Below, in pieces: positions 13,259 through 24,177 of a stretch of DNA of 64,000 nucleotides. The number at the start of each line of letters is the position of its first letter. The first letter of the stretch is position 1. The stretch spans positions 15,472,273 through 15,536,272 of the forward strand of contig NC_060893.1 in the NCBI RefSeq assembly GCF_014805685.1, given 5' to 3'. This DNA comes from Silurus meridionalis (Eukaryota; Chordata; Actinopteri; Siluriformes; Siluridae). The notes under the pieces are model-generated. The model saw only the letters and a list, made by a program, of their open reading frames with translations, had not been told where the DNA came from and did no database searches. The translations under genes and the position numbers were made by a program.

Positions 13259-15435
13259 CTGGCTGCTGTTCATAATTATATTCATTAGTTTGCTGATATG
13301 GGAGAGTAGTTGTTAATGCACTAATTTACTCACTTACGTGTGGTACTTAGTAGTACTTAAGGAACTGAAGTATGAGTTAAATAAAGTTCTATTTTCTAAA
13401 GGAAAAATGTTTTTTGGCACATAATAATAGGGCTCAATTTAAAAAAAAAGTAAAAATAAAAAGCACCCTCTTCCGTTTAGAAGGTTGCTATTTTTGGTTA
13501 AATGCAAATGCCAGTGATTTGGAGATGACATTAAGATGTGGATTGAAGCCATCAGTTTGACTTCTTATCATTTAATATTGACTCGTGACAAATTAAATAC
13601 TGTCGCGGCAGTGACCACGCCTCGGAAGTGGGAGTACCTCAATCATGCTTAATTGAAGTTCAGAACACAAACAAGACAAACAAGGTACGAACCGTAACTC
13701 GTGTGTAATCTGTACTGCGGGTAGAATCCAAAATGCGGGTATAATTCGTAATGTGGGTCCTGAACGCGAGTATAATCCAAAGACAAGGAAAAAGGAGCAT
13801 GACCCAGGACCATTTAAAGGGGAAAGGTAACGAGGAACAGGTGCTGCCGATTAGAGCAGTGAGCGGCAGCATGAGAGCCTTCGAGGGAGGCGTGGCAGGT
13901 GGATCCCTGACAGATATTTCATGTAATATTTTTTTATTTTGTTTATTTGCTCATATGTAAAAGTTTCTATTTTTCTGTCCCTGTGCAGGAGTTTGTGGAG
14001 AACAGCCGGAGGTCGGTGGCGCCAGCAGAGCGTGGACGGAGCAGCAAGCGGTCTCGTGCTCGTATGGAAGCGGGGCTGACTGAGATGAAGGCCATGGTGA
14101 GTGTAGGCACGACTCCGTTGGGCTGTGAGTGGGAGGTCCTACAGGAGTTCCTGTTTTACTACCTGCTGCTTTGTGTGTTGGTGGACTGGGTGCTGTCTGA
14201 GTACATGCTCATCATATGCTTCAGTCAAGACTTCATCATCTTTGTTTGCGTGTGTCTGCCTACACTCACACTCTTCCTGCTGCTCACTCTGCTTCAGAGC
14301 ACAACCAGCATGGCCACATGCTGACTAACACTCGCCATTGCCATTACAATCATTAATTGTCCTTCTGTCCTTTCTTCATTCTGCACTAACAGACTCTAGT
14401 TTTCTATGCATGGACTCCTTTTTGTTGCTGTTTGATCTCCTTGCCTTTTTTTTATTCATTCCTGGCTGTCTTTTACCCAAAGTGCCCTTGTGTAAATAAT
14501 ATTTTTTCTCTGTGGCCTCATCGTCACCATGTTGCTTGTGGAGGAGAGGATTTTGAGCTCGACCATGCAGGCGATGGAACTGGCAGGCTGGAACATGAGC
14601 TGCAGTCAGCAGGAGGAAAGAGAGAGGGAGGGTTTACAAGCTTAGACCACACTCTCCGCCCAAATGCTGACTTTGAGCCACGTTCCAACCGCATGGGTGC
14701 CGTCATTAACTGCACTGCCAATTGGTTCTGCATGATTTATTATTGAATCAGGATTTAGGTCTGTGGGTCAATTGGTACCGCACAGAAAGAATACATAACT
14801 TACATTATTTCCATTTTTTTTATTATCTGATTCCGAACTATGTTTTATTTTGGAAAATTACCAGATTCTCTCCACCACATCTCTCTATGACTCACTCTTG
14901 ATGCATGTCATGATGCCTCAGTCACATGTTTTACCTCCATCCGCTACTTTCCTAAAGGGGCTGCTCTGGCCGGTAACTCATAATATATTACCGCTAAATT
15001 GAAACCTCCAAGCGAGCAAAATGAACAAAAAACAACACAGTGGATTCACGTTTTTATTATATTTAGAAAATGCCAGTGTTTATGGCGGTCGTATCATTTT
15101 ATTTTGTTGTATTTATCCGCCACACCTTAAAGGCCAGCCCGTGAAAATATTGTCTGACATTAAACCGGTCCGTGTCGCAAAAAAGGTTGGGGACCGCTGC
15201 TTTAGAGGTCCAACTTTCCGGACCGCTAAAGTTGCGGAACAGTCCGGCTGTTGCTTGTACCAGCATGTCCTATCTAATACTCATACCTGCACCATCTCCT
15301 TTGCTTACTCTCCTTTTGTGACATTGTGAGGCTGTTATCCATTTTTTATCATGGCAGATATTTTATTCTTAATAAAATGTAATAAAAATGTAATCACTGT
15401 TTTCCTCTTAGGCGCCTGGAACAAGCTCAGCTTGA
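3538..15435 (+). CDS. slc44a1: Choline transporter-like protein 1 (CTL1), 5'-partial
   Basis: This is a multi-pass membrane transporter of the SLC44 family that moves choline across plasma and mitochondrial membranes for phospholipid synthesis. Twelve coding exons chain in frame: 3538-3631, 3717-3886, 6110-6199, 6435-6601, 7101-7287, 7989-8157, 9273-9429, 10513-10596, 12314-12451, 12541-12777, 13989-14096 and 15412-15435 (1625 nt). The product reads as the vertebrate CTL1 from its extracellular cysteine-rich loop ([23 protein letters not shown]) through the helices ([35 protein letters not shown]) to EFVENS and the short tail APGTSSA. Human CTL1 is about 650 residues; roughly the first 118 codons, with TM1, must lie left of the window because the first exon here begins inside a codon. 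Exon 3 uses a GC donor. The segment after EFVENS is Arg/Ser-rich and unlike the mammalian one. Recognition is by remembered family sequence; exon borders are read from splice signals and phase. Confidence 0.95.
4655..4775 (+). pseudogene. Decayed duplicate of slc44a1 coding exon 4 (pseudo-exon)
   Basis: The stretch beginning GTGTAG|GAGGCACCAG closely copies the acceptor and first half of the real exon at 6435-6601. The shared blocks include GGTTATATATAGACCACA and CAGATTTAAAG. In the exon-4 frame it starts [15 protein letters not shown], against [15 protein letters not shown] in the real exon. A net loss of about 10 bp then shifts the frame and creates a stop at the TTTAAA. Past about 4775 similarity fades and no matching donor is clear. 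The copy lies 1.4 kb upstream of exon 3, so it is not a simple adjacent tandem exon. It is most likely a dead duplicate; a former alternative exon is possible. Confidence 0.75.
6604..6910 (+). repeat. Purine-rich (GA-like) low-complexity tract
   Basis: About 300 bases are dominated by GAGA, GACA and GAAA units just after slc44a1 exon 4. This gives artificial open frames rich in Arg, Glu and Asp on one strand and Ser and Leu on the other. Confidence 0.85.
9010..9215 (+). repeat. Dispersed teleost repeat with AAAGCAGCTTTACAGAAT motif, copy 1
   Basis: It contains CACAATGAACATTATCTTAA, AAAGCAGCTTTACAGAAT and GTGGCAAGGAAAAACTC, a run typical of a widespread fish repeat. Shorter relatives lie at 25703 and 52007. 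Confidence 0.5.
9562..9757 (+). repeat. Compound microsatellite (ATCT)n (CT)n (AT)n
   Basis: A long tetranucleotide run is followed by CT-rich and AT dinucleotide runs, in slc44a1 intron 7. Confidence 0.95.
11102..12050. mobile_element. Fold-back / MITE-like element with long inverted arms, interrupted by a SINE
   Basis: The left arm (about 11102-11178 and 11418-11575) and the right arm (about 11827-12050) are inverted copies. For example GACAAGTTC at 11561 pairs with GGACTTGTCATTCTGATG at 11831, and GTAAATGCATTCTCAAG at 11162 pairs with its complement at 11969-11985. The loop is about 250 bp without coding. The arms are about 80-85% alike by eye. A partial repeat of the outer end (ATGCTCCAAAGCAAC) recurs at 12168. 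It lies in slc44a1 intron 8. Confidence 0.75.
11179..11417 (+). mobile_element. tRNA-Glu-derived SINE with target-site duplication
   Basis: The head resembles tRNA-Glu(CTC): CTAGTGGTCTAGTGGTTAGG, the anticodon-like CTC, and a degenerate B box (TTTGATCCACGG). The tail ends CGACCCCTAATGGGAGAAGC and CGAAAGAAAG. Flanking direct repeats AGTAAATGCATTCTCAAG (11161-11178) and AGTAAATGCATTTTTAAA (11418-11435) mark the insertion, inside the left arm of a fold-back element. Confidence 0.88.
13136..13257 (+). repeat. Compound microsatellite (ACAG)n (ATAG)n
   Basis: GACA units pass abruptly into GATA units, a frequent fish microsatellite type, in slc44a1 intron 10. Confidence 0.95.
13600..13913. mobile_element. 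Candidate non-autonomous DNA transposon (MITE)
   Basis: The ends CTGTCGCGG...CCACGCCTC and, complemented, CTGTCAGGGATCC...CCACGCCTC form imperfect inverted repeats around GC-richer sequence with no coding. It ends 75 bp before slc44a1 exon 11. No clear target duplication was found. Confidence 0.45.
14097..14324 (+). other. In-frame read-through of slc44a1 exon 11 (possible alternative C-terminus)
   Basis: If the GTGAGT donor at 14097 is not used, the slc44a1 frame stays open for 75 more codons and stops at 14322-14324. The extension is strongly hydrophobic, with two Leu/Val/Phe-rich stretches that could be membrane segments (for example around [12 protein letters not shown] and [15 protein letters not shown]). 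Local base composition is more coding-like than the surrounding AT-rich introns. I recognise no homologue. It may be an alternative terminus, or only intron sequence that happens to be open. Confidence 0.3.
14763..15199 (+). mobile_element. hAT-type non-autonomous element, left end missing
   Basis: It shares GGTCAATTGGTACCG and the following 50 bases with the fragment at 3311. It ends GGTTGGGGACCGCTG, the complement of that fragment's start. It lies between the two last coding exons of slc44a1. Confidence 0.6.
15412..15435 (+). CDS. slc44a1: Terminal coding segment of slc44a1 (seven codons plus stop)
   Basis: After the acceptor TTTTCCTCTTAG the sequence reads APGTSSA and then TGA. This parallels the short ASGASSA tail of one human SLC44A1 isoform and joins in phase 0 to exon 11 (ending KAM at 14096). 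The coding part is only 24 nt, and the exon then continues as 3' UTR. The match in length, phase and sequence makes this the preferred end of the gene. Confidence 0.8.
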   Translation, partial: APGTSSA

Positions 15436-15938
15436 CCAAAAGCCGGCCATGGGACTTTTTAAAGACATTCCAAAATGTTTATTTTTACCAATGTGTAACA
15501 TGTTTACTATGGTTTCACTCCAGGGAATACAATATTTTAATAAGAAACTGTAAAAAGAAGAAATAACAATGTAATGAAGCACTTTATATTGAAGCGCTGC
15601 ATATTTTAAAAGGCTGATGCATTTTTCGTAGTGATGTCCTTTTTTATAAGACTAAAAAACAATTGCCATCTAGTAAAACGCAGTATTAATAATGTCTAGA
15701 AATCACTGTTTTTATTATGTAAAAAAATTTCATAACTGATTTTTTGTTCCCTTTTCTTAACTGGGTTTCTTGAGCTTTGGTAGAAACCTTTGTGTCATGC
15801 AGCAATGAAGGACTTACATTTTTTTTTAAGGTCCTAACACTGAAAAATCTGTACATTATTTGCTTTTACTGATATTTTAATTGCATTCATTCACATTATG
15901 GATGTGCATTTGGGAGGAATATTAGAGGCTGAGTTTTT

Positions 15939-16039
15939 TGTGTTTTGTTTTGTTTTGTTTTGTTTTGTTTTGTTTTGTTTTGTTTTGTTTTGTTTCGTTT
16001 CGTTTCGTTTCGTTTCGTTTCGTTTCGTTTTGTTTTGTG
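15939..16039 (+). repeat. (TTTTG)n then (TTTCG)n pentanucleotide array
   Basis: About ten TTTTG units are followed by a block of TTTCG units and then two TTTTG units again. The switch creates a short CpG-bearing block in an otherwise CpG-poor 3' UTR. Confidence 0.95.
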
Positions 16040-19000
16040 CCTCACTGTTAAAGTATTGATTCCCCCCAAAAAAGATTTAAGATCTGATTGTTTCTACACA
16101 TGGAAGGGAATTGCTTACCTTTGTCATTTTCCTTAAAGGATCAAATTTAATCATTTAAAATTCTAAATGAAAGATGTTTAAATCTTTTGGTCCAGTGACA
16201 GCTGTTGTGCGATGAGCGTTATCGGACCTTCTGTGGTTTTTCCAGGTTTACATAGAGCTAAATATAAAGTATTATTTGAGCTTATGTTCTGATGTTAATA
16301 AGGATTTTAAATGAAAATACTGATATTAGTATTTAGATTCTGAGAAGCTGGAAATGTATTACCCAGGATCTTAATAATCATCTTTCCATAGTTTCTTAAC
16401 CCTAACATAACTGAGCTGCAGGTCTTTAGCTACAGCATCATGTAAACCTCTGGGCTTAGATTCACATTTTAAGTGCTGATTTGTAGCATGTTTCTACACT
16501 AACCTTATTACAGTACCTTATTGTATTATTGTGCTCGAACCTTTCAAGAAAACCAGTCCAGGACCCGGTCTTCTGAATCTGTGCAAGCACAAAGCTAATT
16601 TTTGATTATCCTACTGTAAATGAATGGCTCTCACAGATAGTAAACAATGTGGTGTGTTTGGGACCCCAAGCCCTGGTGTCTTCTTTGAACACAGGGTGAT
16701 TTCTGTAGTCCCTCTTTCAGCCTCTGTAAAATAGAAATTCTAAAAAGGCATGTGATTATTATTATTTTTTTTAAACTCATCAACTCTAGTATTAACCTGT
16801 CACAGAACATGAATCCACTACTATAATTTTCCCATACTGCATCTGTAGAGTCCAGGTGCTTTAAACTTGTGTGATGTTTGAGCATCCACTATTACTCCTG
16901 CAAACTCAAGTCTTCCTATTTGCACTACATTTCAGATTTTTTTTTTTTTTTTGTGAGACATCCCTGTGATACCGAGTGGCTTGGAGAGGAGAGGCACACA
17001 AAAACTCGCATCTTGCCTTAAGTCATTCAGCATGCAACACATCCTGCTGGATTTAATTGGTTGGTTACAGTGTTTTGCAGTACAGTGTGACCTTCAACTG
17101 CAGACAATTGCAAGCCTTAAATCAGTTCAAGCGTTTCATAACACAATCGGTATCTTATCAGTACTGAAACTACAAGGCAAGTACGACACATGGATAGCAG
17201 GAGTCAAGATTTTACTAGTTATTTTGTAGATTTTTCTCTTTATTAAAGGAGTGTACGGAGGATTTTAGCCAAAATTTACCAGATGTCTAAAAAAAAACTG
17301 GAACAAATTAAATCATGGTCACGAGGAAAGTTTGTTTACTTTTGAATATGGTGTAGGTTCACTGTTAATAAACAGGTAGCCCTAAAATTGTTGCAAGAAA
17401 TCCAGCCAAATGTAATGTAAAAAAAAAATACTTTGTAAATCTTGTTTCCTTACAGAGTTTTGGATAAGCAACTGACATGATTGCAGAACAGTAGATAGAC
17501 AGATAAGCTGTTTTTACTGCAAATAATTGACCTGTCTAACTATGGCTAATATTTCTTCAAGTCCACATCTGGATTATCTTTTGACCCTAGAAATAGAACA
17601 ATACTTTTTATACTTTAGAGCATAGCACTTAATAATCACAACACACAACATTTGTCAGTTTCTTATTTATTATACTTGTTTTTGCTTATGAATTTCACAG
17701 CAAGAGCCTACATATTCTCCCAAAGCCTTATCAGCACAGTAAAATCTAAATATCCAACAGCATTTGTAAATTGTTATAAATTGTGTATAGAAATGTGGAT
17801 CACTGTTAAGTAAAAATGAAAAGAAAAAAAGATCCTTTACTGATCATCTACTGATTCACATTTCCTTTTGGACTCATTTTGATCAGACACATAAGAAATG
17901 GTGGATACATTTTTTAATACACTAACAGCTGCTTTATGATGAATTCAGAGTGGACTGAATGAGGTGAAAATGACACAGAGTATGCATTTTTCTGTACAGT
18001 ATACGTGAACATGTATCTATACATGTTGACTGATATACAGAATGTTGATTTTGCTTTTCTTTTGAAAAGGGACCTTAAAGTGAATTGTGCTCTCCAGTTT
18101 GTTTCCTATGTGTGTTATTCCAGGTCTCACATAAGGGAGGAAAATGGGATGTTATACATTGAATGGTATCTTAAAAATACCCAAATGTTTGGTTTAGAAA
18201 TATAAAGGTATGAAGAAAAAAGAGAAGAATGAATATTAATACAGACACAAATGTTAGGGTTAAAGCATGTCAAAAATTGCACTAAGTACTTATTTTAACA
18301 CAAAAGATGGCATATGTGTACAAACTATGGTTATAAATACATTCTGTTGACTAATTTACTCTGAAAAGCTTGAAAAAAAAGAAATCTTTCAGAAATAGTA
18401 AAGAAATGGTAGTGAGATTTTCTTGACCGCTAAAGTAAGATGTACGCAATTAGAAAAGGCTGCCCTTTACTGACTTTACTAAATGCAGTGTTGTGTTTTC
18501 TGATTCTGCTTTGATTGGGGAGGATCTGAGTGAGACAAGCTAATCTGTGATCTTATAGGCAGTGCTGAGGAACAGCAGGTTCTAGCGCTGTGCTCGACCC
18601 CACTTTGCCAAATGGTGCACAATGTAAAATTCAGATGACGTGCACAAAAGCTGTATTGTTCTAACTGCTTGTTTTGGTATTTAGTTGAATCCTTGTTTTT
18701 CCTCTTTCTCTCTCAATCAGCATGGCAGCTGAGCCAACTGGCATATGGCAGGTTTGAGCCTGTCACTGCTTGTTAGAGAGATGTAGAGATGCTCTGCTTA
18801 TAGCCAGAGCCAGGCTAGAAATGTTAATGTCCATATTCTCAATACATATATATACACACACACATAGACACATACACACACACAAACTGACACATACACA
18901 TATAAACACACATATACAACCTGCATGCTCCCTGTCTGGGCTTTTTCTAACTAACTCTTTAAAACAATGAGCCATTTTTGTAGGATGTGAATTGTTTGGC

Positions 19001-19317
19001 GTTAGGATCCATGTGACTTAAACACTGACACTTCTAGAAGAATAGCTTTATTCAGTGACAAGCCACTGTTTTTATGTTGTCGAGATGTGAGTGTGTTTCT
19101 CCTCTTCATTACGGGAAACTGCGCTACTATTCTCGTCCCCGCAGAGAAATAGGCCGTTTCTGTGTGAAGAATACTGTTATGAATAGGCAATACATCAGTT
19201 TCCTTGTCTGGTGTAACACTAGCTCTTAGCTTTTACCTGCAGTAGAGTTGTTTGTAACATGGAAGGTTTTTGTTTTTTTTATATTTATGATTTCATATGT
19301 ATCTTGTTTTTTAAAGT

Positions 19318-19323
19318 AATAAA
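19318..19323 (+). promoter_or_regulatory. Candidate polyadenylation signal of slc44a1
   Basis: A canonical AATAAA is followed within 20-40 bases by a GT/T-rich downstream element. It lies 3.9 kb past the stop codon and is the best terminator-like signal before the oppositely oriented tbc1d2 begins. Confidence 0.4.
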
Positions 19324-19345
19324 ATGGAAAATTGTAAACATTGTC

Positions 19346-19957
19346 TTCAATTGTTTTTGAATGTTTGAAATTCGACCTTTACTTCCACACTCCAAGCTTG
19401 GACTCAGCCTCTTATACAAGAGTGAGGCAAAGAAATCTATTAAAAGTACAACAAATTAGAAATGAATTCAATTTATTTTAAAAATGAATCCAGACACTTA
19501 TTAAATATTGCTTTGAACAAAATGGAGTTTAGAAAAATTGTGACACTTAGGTTATCATTTAACTCACTCTTGTAAGAAGGGGTTTCTTTATTCTTCATCT
19601 TTATTTTATTTTACTTTTTTTCCAAATAATATTGAGGATATTAATACTATGAAAATTATACGTGCAACTAAGCAGTGACCAAAAGTGTTAAACAAATCCA
19701 ACGTAATTTAGATTAATAAATGCTGAACATAATCCTTTGTATACCATTCTTCACCAGATTTATGAGGTAATTTGCCCAGGAGATTTATTTATTTATTTTA
19801 CTTTTCAGTAAAAAAATTAAATTAAAATGCATTAACTTTACTATTTAAATTTGGCATAGAAACAAATTTAAATGATAAACTTTGAAGAAAATATATTCTA
19901 TTGTGTCCAAACACATTAGCCATACATTATACAGGTGTATAATTATTAATTATACGT

Positions 19958-19988
<31 letters not shown>

Positions 19989-20300
19989 TACTAACCTACA
20001 CCATGTATAGAATAATGTTATTATATATGGTTTAAGTTTAGCACATTTTCTAAACTAAATGGCGAACTAACTAAAAAAAAAGGATGTGCCCCTTGTTCTT
20101 CTTTACTTTGATGATTTGCTTTGTTTTGTAAAAGCGTGAGGATCGATGTTTATCTTTGAGTGTCACTATTTATGTGAAAGATGAATAGAGGCAAAATAGT
20201 AAAAACTGAACACAAATACTACCGAAAAAACAAAAACAAAACAAAAAAAAAAGCAGGAAGTGGAGAACAATAATGATTCACAAAGCACACAAAATTAACA
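19346..20300. other. Gap between the convergent slc44a1 and tbc1d2
   Basis: This is AT-rich intergenic or 3' UTR sequence with no recognisable gene. It holds a short TA/GT microsatellite at about 19958-19990 and A-rich runs near 20228-20252. Confidence 0.5.
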
Positions 20301-20740
20301 TATTTGCTTTATTATAAAATAAATCTTACAAATAAGTGCATCTGTATAAAATTATTATTACCTGAAGTATAAAAACCTTTTTTTTCTTTCATTTTTCACC
20401 ATTTTATTTTGTTTTAATTAGCTAGCTGTACAACAATTGGTAGTGTAAATAAAGTGCTGTAATCTCTTATATTGTTCAGTGCAGGAATATTTGGAGTTTA
20501 TCATATTTGAATAATAGCACTTTAGAGACAAATCTATCCGTTAAATTGATAAGGAACTTTGTTTTATTTGTAAAAGCAGATTCATATTTAACAGAGTAAA
20601 AACACTCTATCAGACACTCCTGGGTTTTTTTTTCATACATGCATTTATCAGAGCTATTGGCCTGGCATAAAGTGATGAAACATTTACTTATTCTAGATAT
20701 CCTCATTATGTATTTGTGCATTATAGTGAGGATGATACAT

Positions 20741-20772
<32 letters not shown>

Positions 20773-20854
20773 ACTATCTAAATGTTTGTTTTTTGTTCAA
20801 GTGTTTCTGTTCAGTTGTAGTGTATATTTTCTGTACAGTTAATTGTTTAAATGT
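20300..20854 (-). other. Likely 3' UTR of tbc1d2
   Basis: Downstream of the TAG at 20857-20855 I see no coding sequence. On the minus strand AATAAA hexamers occur at 20408-20403 and 20313-20308, and either could end the transcript. A TA array lies at about 20748-20771. Confidence 0.4.
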
Positions 20855-22464
20855 CTATGCATCATCATCATCCTCACTGGGAATGAGGTCAAAGACATTG
20901 TCTTTGCGTTGGTTGTTCTCCGAGCTGTACTCGTTCTGCAGTTTCTCCAGTTCATTGAGCTCAGCTTGCAGCCGCTGCATGTGCACAGCACGCCGGTTCT
21001 TCACATGCTTCATACGGAACGGGTTCAAATCCAAGAATGCGATGCTCATCAACTTCCTGTGAAGTGAACAGACAACAGAGCTAGAACTGTTAAAACTGTG
21101 GGCAGCATTTTTTTTGTTATTCTGGATGCAAATCACAGATCGGGGATACTCTGTTCTACAACAATTTATTTTCCATCTGTGCACTGGTTTTCAGAAAAAA
21201 AAACAAAAAAAAAAAAAACACGAAAAATGCTAAATGACATGCAGACAGATGCTTTCACAGCCCAAGCATTTTAATGACACATCAGCAGGACAACCTACAG
21301 CACGACTGACCTTAAAGTCATCACGGGTGATGCATATGTGGTGTGTGTTTGTCTCTAGGCTGTGTGAATTATACATGCTGCAGTCTGTCTTCAGGGCAAA
21401 AATAGTAACACTGTCAAGTGCACTGATGCAAAGGGTTATACAGGACAGAAACACATCTCAGAATAACCCACGATCCAGAGGTCAGAAAGTGCATGTTTAA
21501 AGATCCTCTTTTTTCAACCAAGGTTTAGAGTAGAAACAGATACATACTAAGAACCTTATTATGGTAATTACCTTCCTGGATGCTGAATTTAAAGTTTTAC
21601 CTGGAAGATCTTTAAACTTGTGTATTTAAGATTGTATTAGGTATTTCTTACTGTTTGTATTCCTCACCTGCCGTCTGTGACTGTTTTGGTAAATAAGCGG
21701 AGGTACTGATAGATTTCCACATTGTCATGGATTTTTAAGATGTCGTCCTCTTTGTATTTGAAAATTGCAAGTGCATATCGAAATATAACCTGTAAACAAA
21801 TAATCAGAGTTAGTCCTCAGTATAACATGTACTGCACACTGTAATATCTAAGATTCTATGATTAGAGTAAGCATTCTTTGCTTATATGATACAGTATACA
21901 TGCAGTATTTCCACTTTAGGTCACAGGATTTTTTATATAACACTAGTATAACTTTATTTGGTAGAAAAAAAAGAAACATAATTATAGAACAACACAAATA
22001 AAATGATAAAAATACATATATTTTTTCTATGTCTACAACTGGGTTTGCTATGACTTCTCATATGGTGTTTTTTTCCCTGTCCGGATCTCATACAGCTTTA
22101 GATTTCAGCAGAAAATGAATTTGTTTTATAAAAATATCTCTCTCTCTCTCTCTCTCTCTCTCCGTCAAAAGTTTGTACAGTTGGAGCCACCAACCTGTCT
22201 GTACTCTTAATTTTTCAGTAACAGTTTGGCTCACACCTTGAAAGTGTGATATAGACACAGCTACAGATATTTTTGTACGCTTGGAAAAGATGAGTAAAAA
22301 AAACATTGTATTAAAAAATATTTGTGGTTATCTTATGCTGTGGGTAAATATGAGAACACATAATGTAGTACCTATAGGGGAAGCCAATCATTTGAATGTG
22401 TATTGTGCCAATATATTTACATTATTATAATTTCATGAGTCCTATTTCGTTAAAAAAATAATAA

Positions 22465-22537
<73 letters not shown>

Positions 22538-24140
22538 TGCCCTCCACAATTATTGGCACCCTGTTTAAGATGTGGTCGTGGACTTCTAAAATTCTCCTTT
22601 TTTAAAACAACATAGAACCCAAATGCAAAAAAAGAGAAAAATCCAACCTTTTATTTAAGTACATTACTTTGGTGGTAAAAAAATCACACATTTAGAAAAA
22701 AAAAAAAAACTTGAAATCATGTGTGCCACAATTATTGGCACCCCTGATGTTAATACTTTGTACAACCTCCTTTTGCCAACAAGACAGCACTTAATCTCCT
22801 CCTATAACATTTCACAAGATTGGAGAACACAGAGAGGATTTTGACCATTCTTCTTTGCACAATCTTTCTAGATCATCCAGTGTCCTGGGTCCTCTCTTAT
22901 GCACTCTTCTCTTTAGCTCGCCCCACAGGTTTTCGATTGGGTTGAGGTCTGGGGACTGAGATGGCCATGGGAGGACCTTGAGTTTGTGACTGCTGAACCA
23001 CTTTTGTGTAGATTTTGCCACATGTTTTGGATCATTATCCTGCTGAAAGACCCAATGACGACCCATCTTCAGCTTTCTGGCAGAGGCCATCAGGTTTTAT
23101 TTAAAATATCCTGGTACTTCAAAGCGTTCATAATGCCATGCACCCTAACAAGGTTCCCAGGGCCTTTGAAGAGAAACAGGCCCACAGCATCACAGATCCT
23201 CCACCATACTTCACGGTGGGCATGAGGTGCTTTTCGGCATACTCATCTTTTGTTTCGCCAGACCCACTTAGAGTGTTTGTTGCCAAAAGCTCAATCTTAG
23301 TCTCATCTGACCAAAGCACACGATCCCAGTTGAAGTCCCAGTACCGCTTAGCAAACTCCAGGCGTTTACGTTTGTGAGTGTTAGTGAGAAAAGGCTTTTT
23401 CCTTGCATGCCTCCCAAACAGCTTGTTGGCATGTAGAGGCGTCTGATGGTTGTTTTGGAGACTCTGTGACCCCAAGATGCCACTCTTTGATGCAATTCTG
23501 TGACGGTGAGCTTGGGAAATTTTTTACTTCTCTTACCATCCTCCTCACTGTGCGTTGTGGCAAGATAAACTTGGGACCTCTTCCAGCCTTGTTTGTCACT
23601 GTTCCAGTTGTTTTAAACTTCTTAATGATTCCTCTGACTGTAGATACCGGCAAGTTAAGGCGAGTGGCTATTTTCTTGTAGCCATTGCCTGACTTATGAA
23701 GGTCGACACACATCTGCCTTACTTGAATGGTGTGTTCTCTTGTCTTTGCCATGTTGACAAATGGGTAAGAGAATTAGGCCTCTGTGTCACGTCATATTTA
23801 TACCCCAGGGAAACAGGAAATCATGAATTACTAATTAAAAGTCCCTAGATACCCTGACCAACCTTAGCAACTACAGAAAAATATATATAAAAAAAAACAA
23901 TTAAATTTTTCAGAGGAATTGTTAGAGGTGCCAATAATTGTGGGACACATGATTTCAAGTTTTTTTTTTTTTTCTAAATGTGTAATTTTTTTTACCACCA
24001 AAGTTATGTACTTAAATGAAAGGTTGGATTTTTCTCTTTTTTTGCATTTGGGTTCTATGTTGTTTAAAAAAAAAAGGAGAATTTTTAGAAGTCCACGACC
24101 ACATCTTAAACAGGGGTGCCAATAATTGTGGAGGGCACTG

Positions 24141-24177
<37 letters not shown>

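Larger units (their letters stand above)
15436..19345 (+). other. Probable long 3' UTR of slc44a1
   Basis: No coding exon is visible in these 3.9 kb. The stretch contains a TTTTG/TTTCG pentanucleotide array (15939-16039) and a CA-rich stretch (18841-18916). It ends near a canonical AATAAA at 19318-19323, followed by a T/G-rich stretch (TTGTCTTCAATTGTTTTTG). Human SLC44A1 also has a long 3' UTR. An earlier AATAAA at 15371 precedes the terminal exon and cannot serve it. The extent is an inference from the polyadenylation signal and lack of other features. Confidence 0.45.

Noticed and set aside
14432..14746. 104-codon plus-strand open frame and its minus-strand partner
   Set aside because: Base composition is somewhat coding-like, but I recognise no homologue, no splice sites join it to slc44a1 in phase, and both strands are open, so it is not called a gene.
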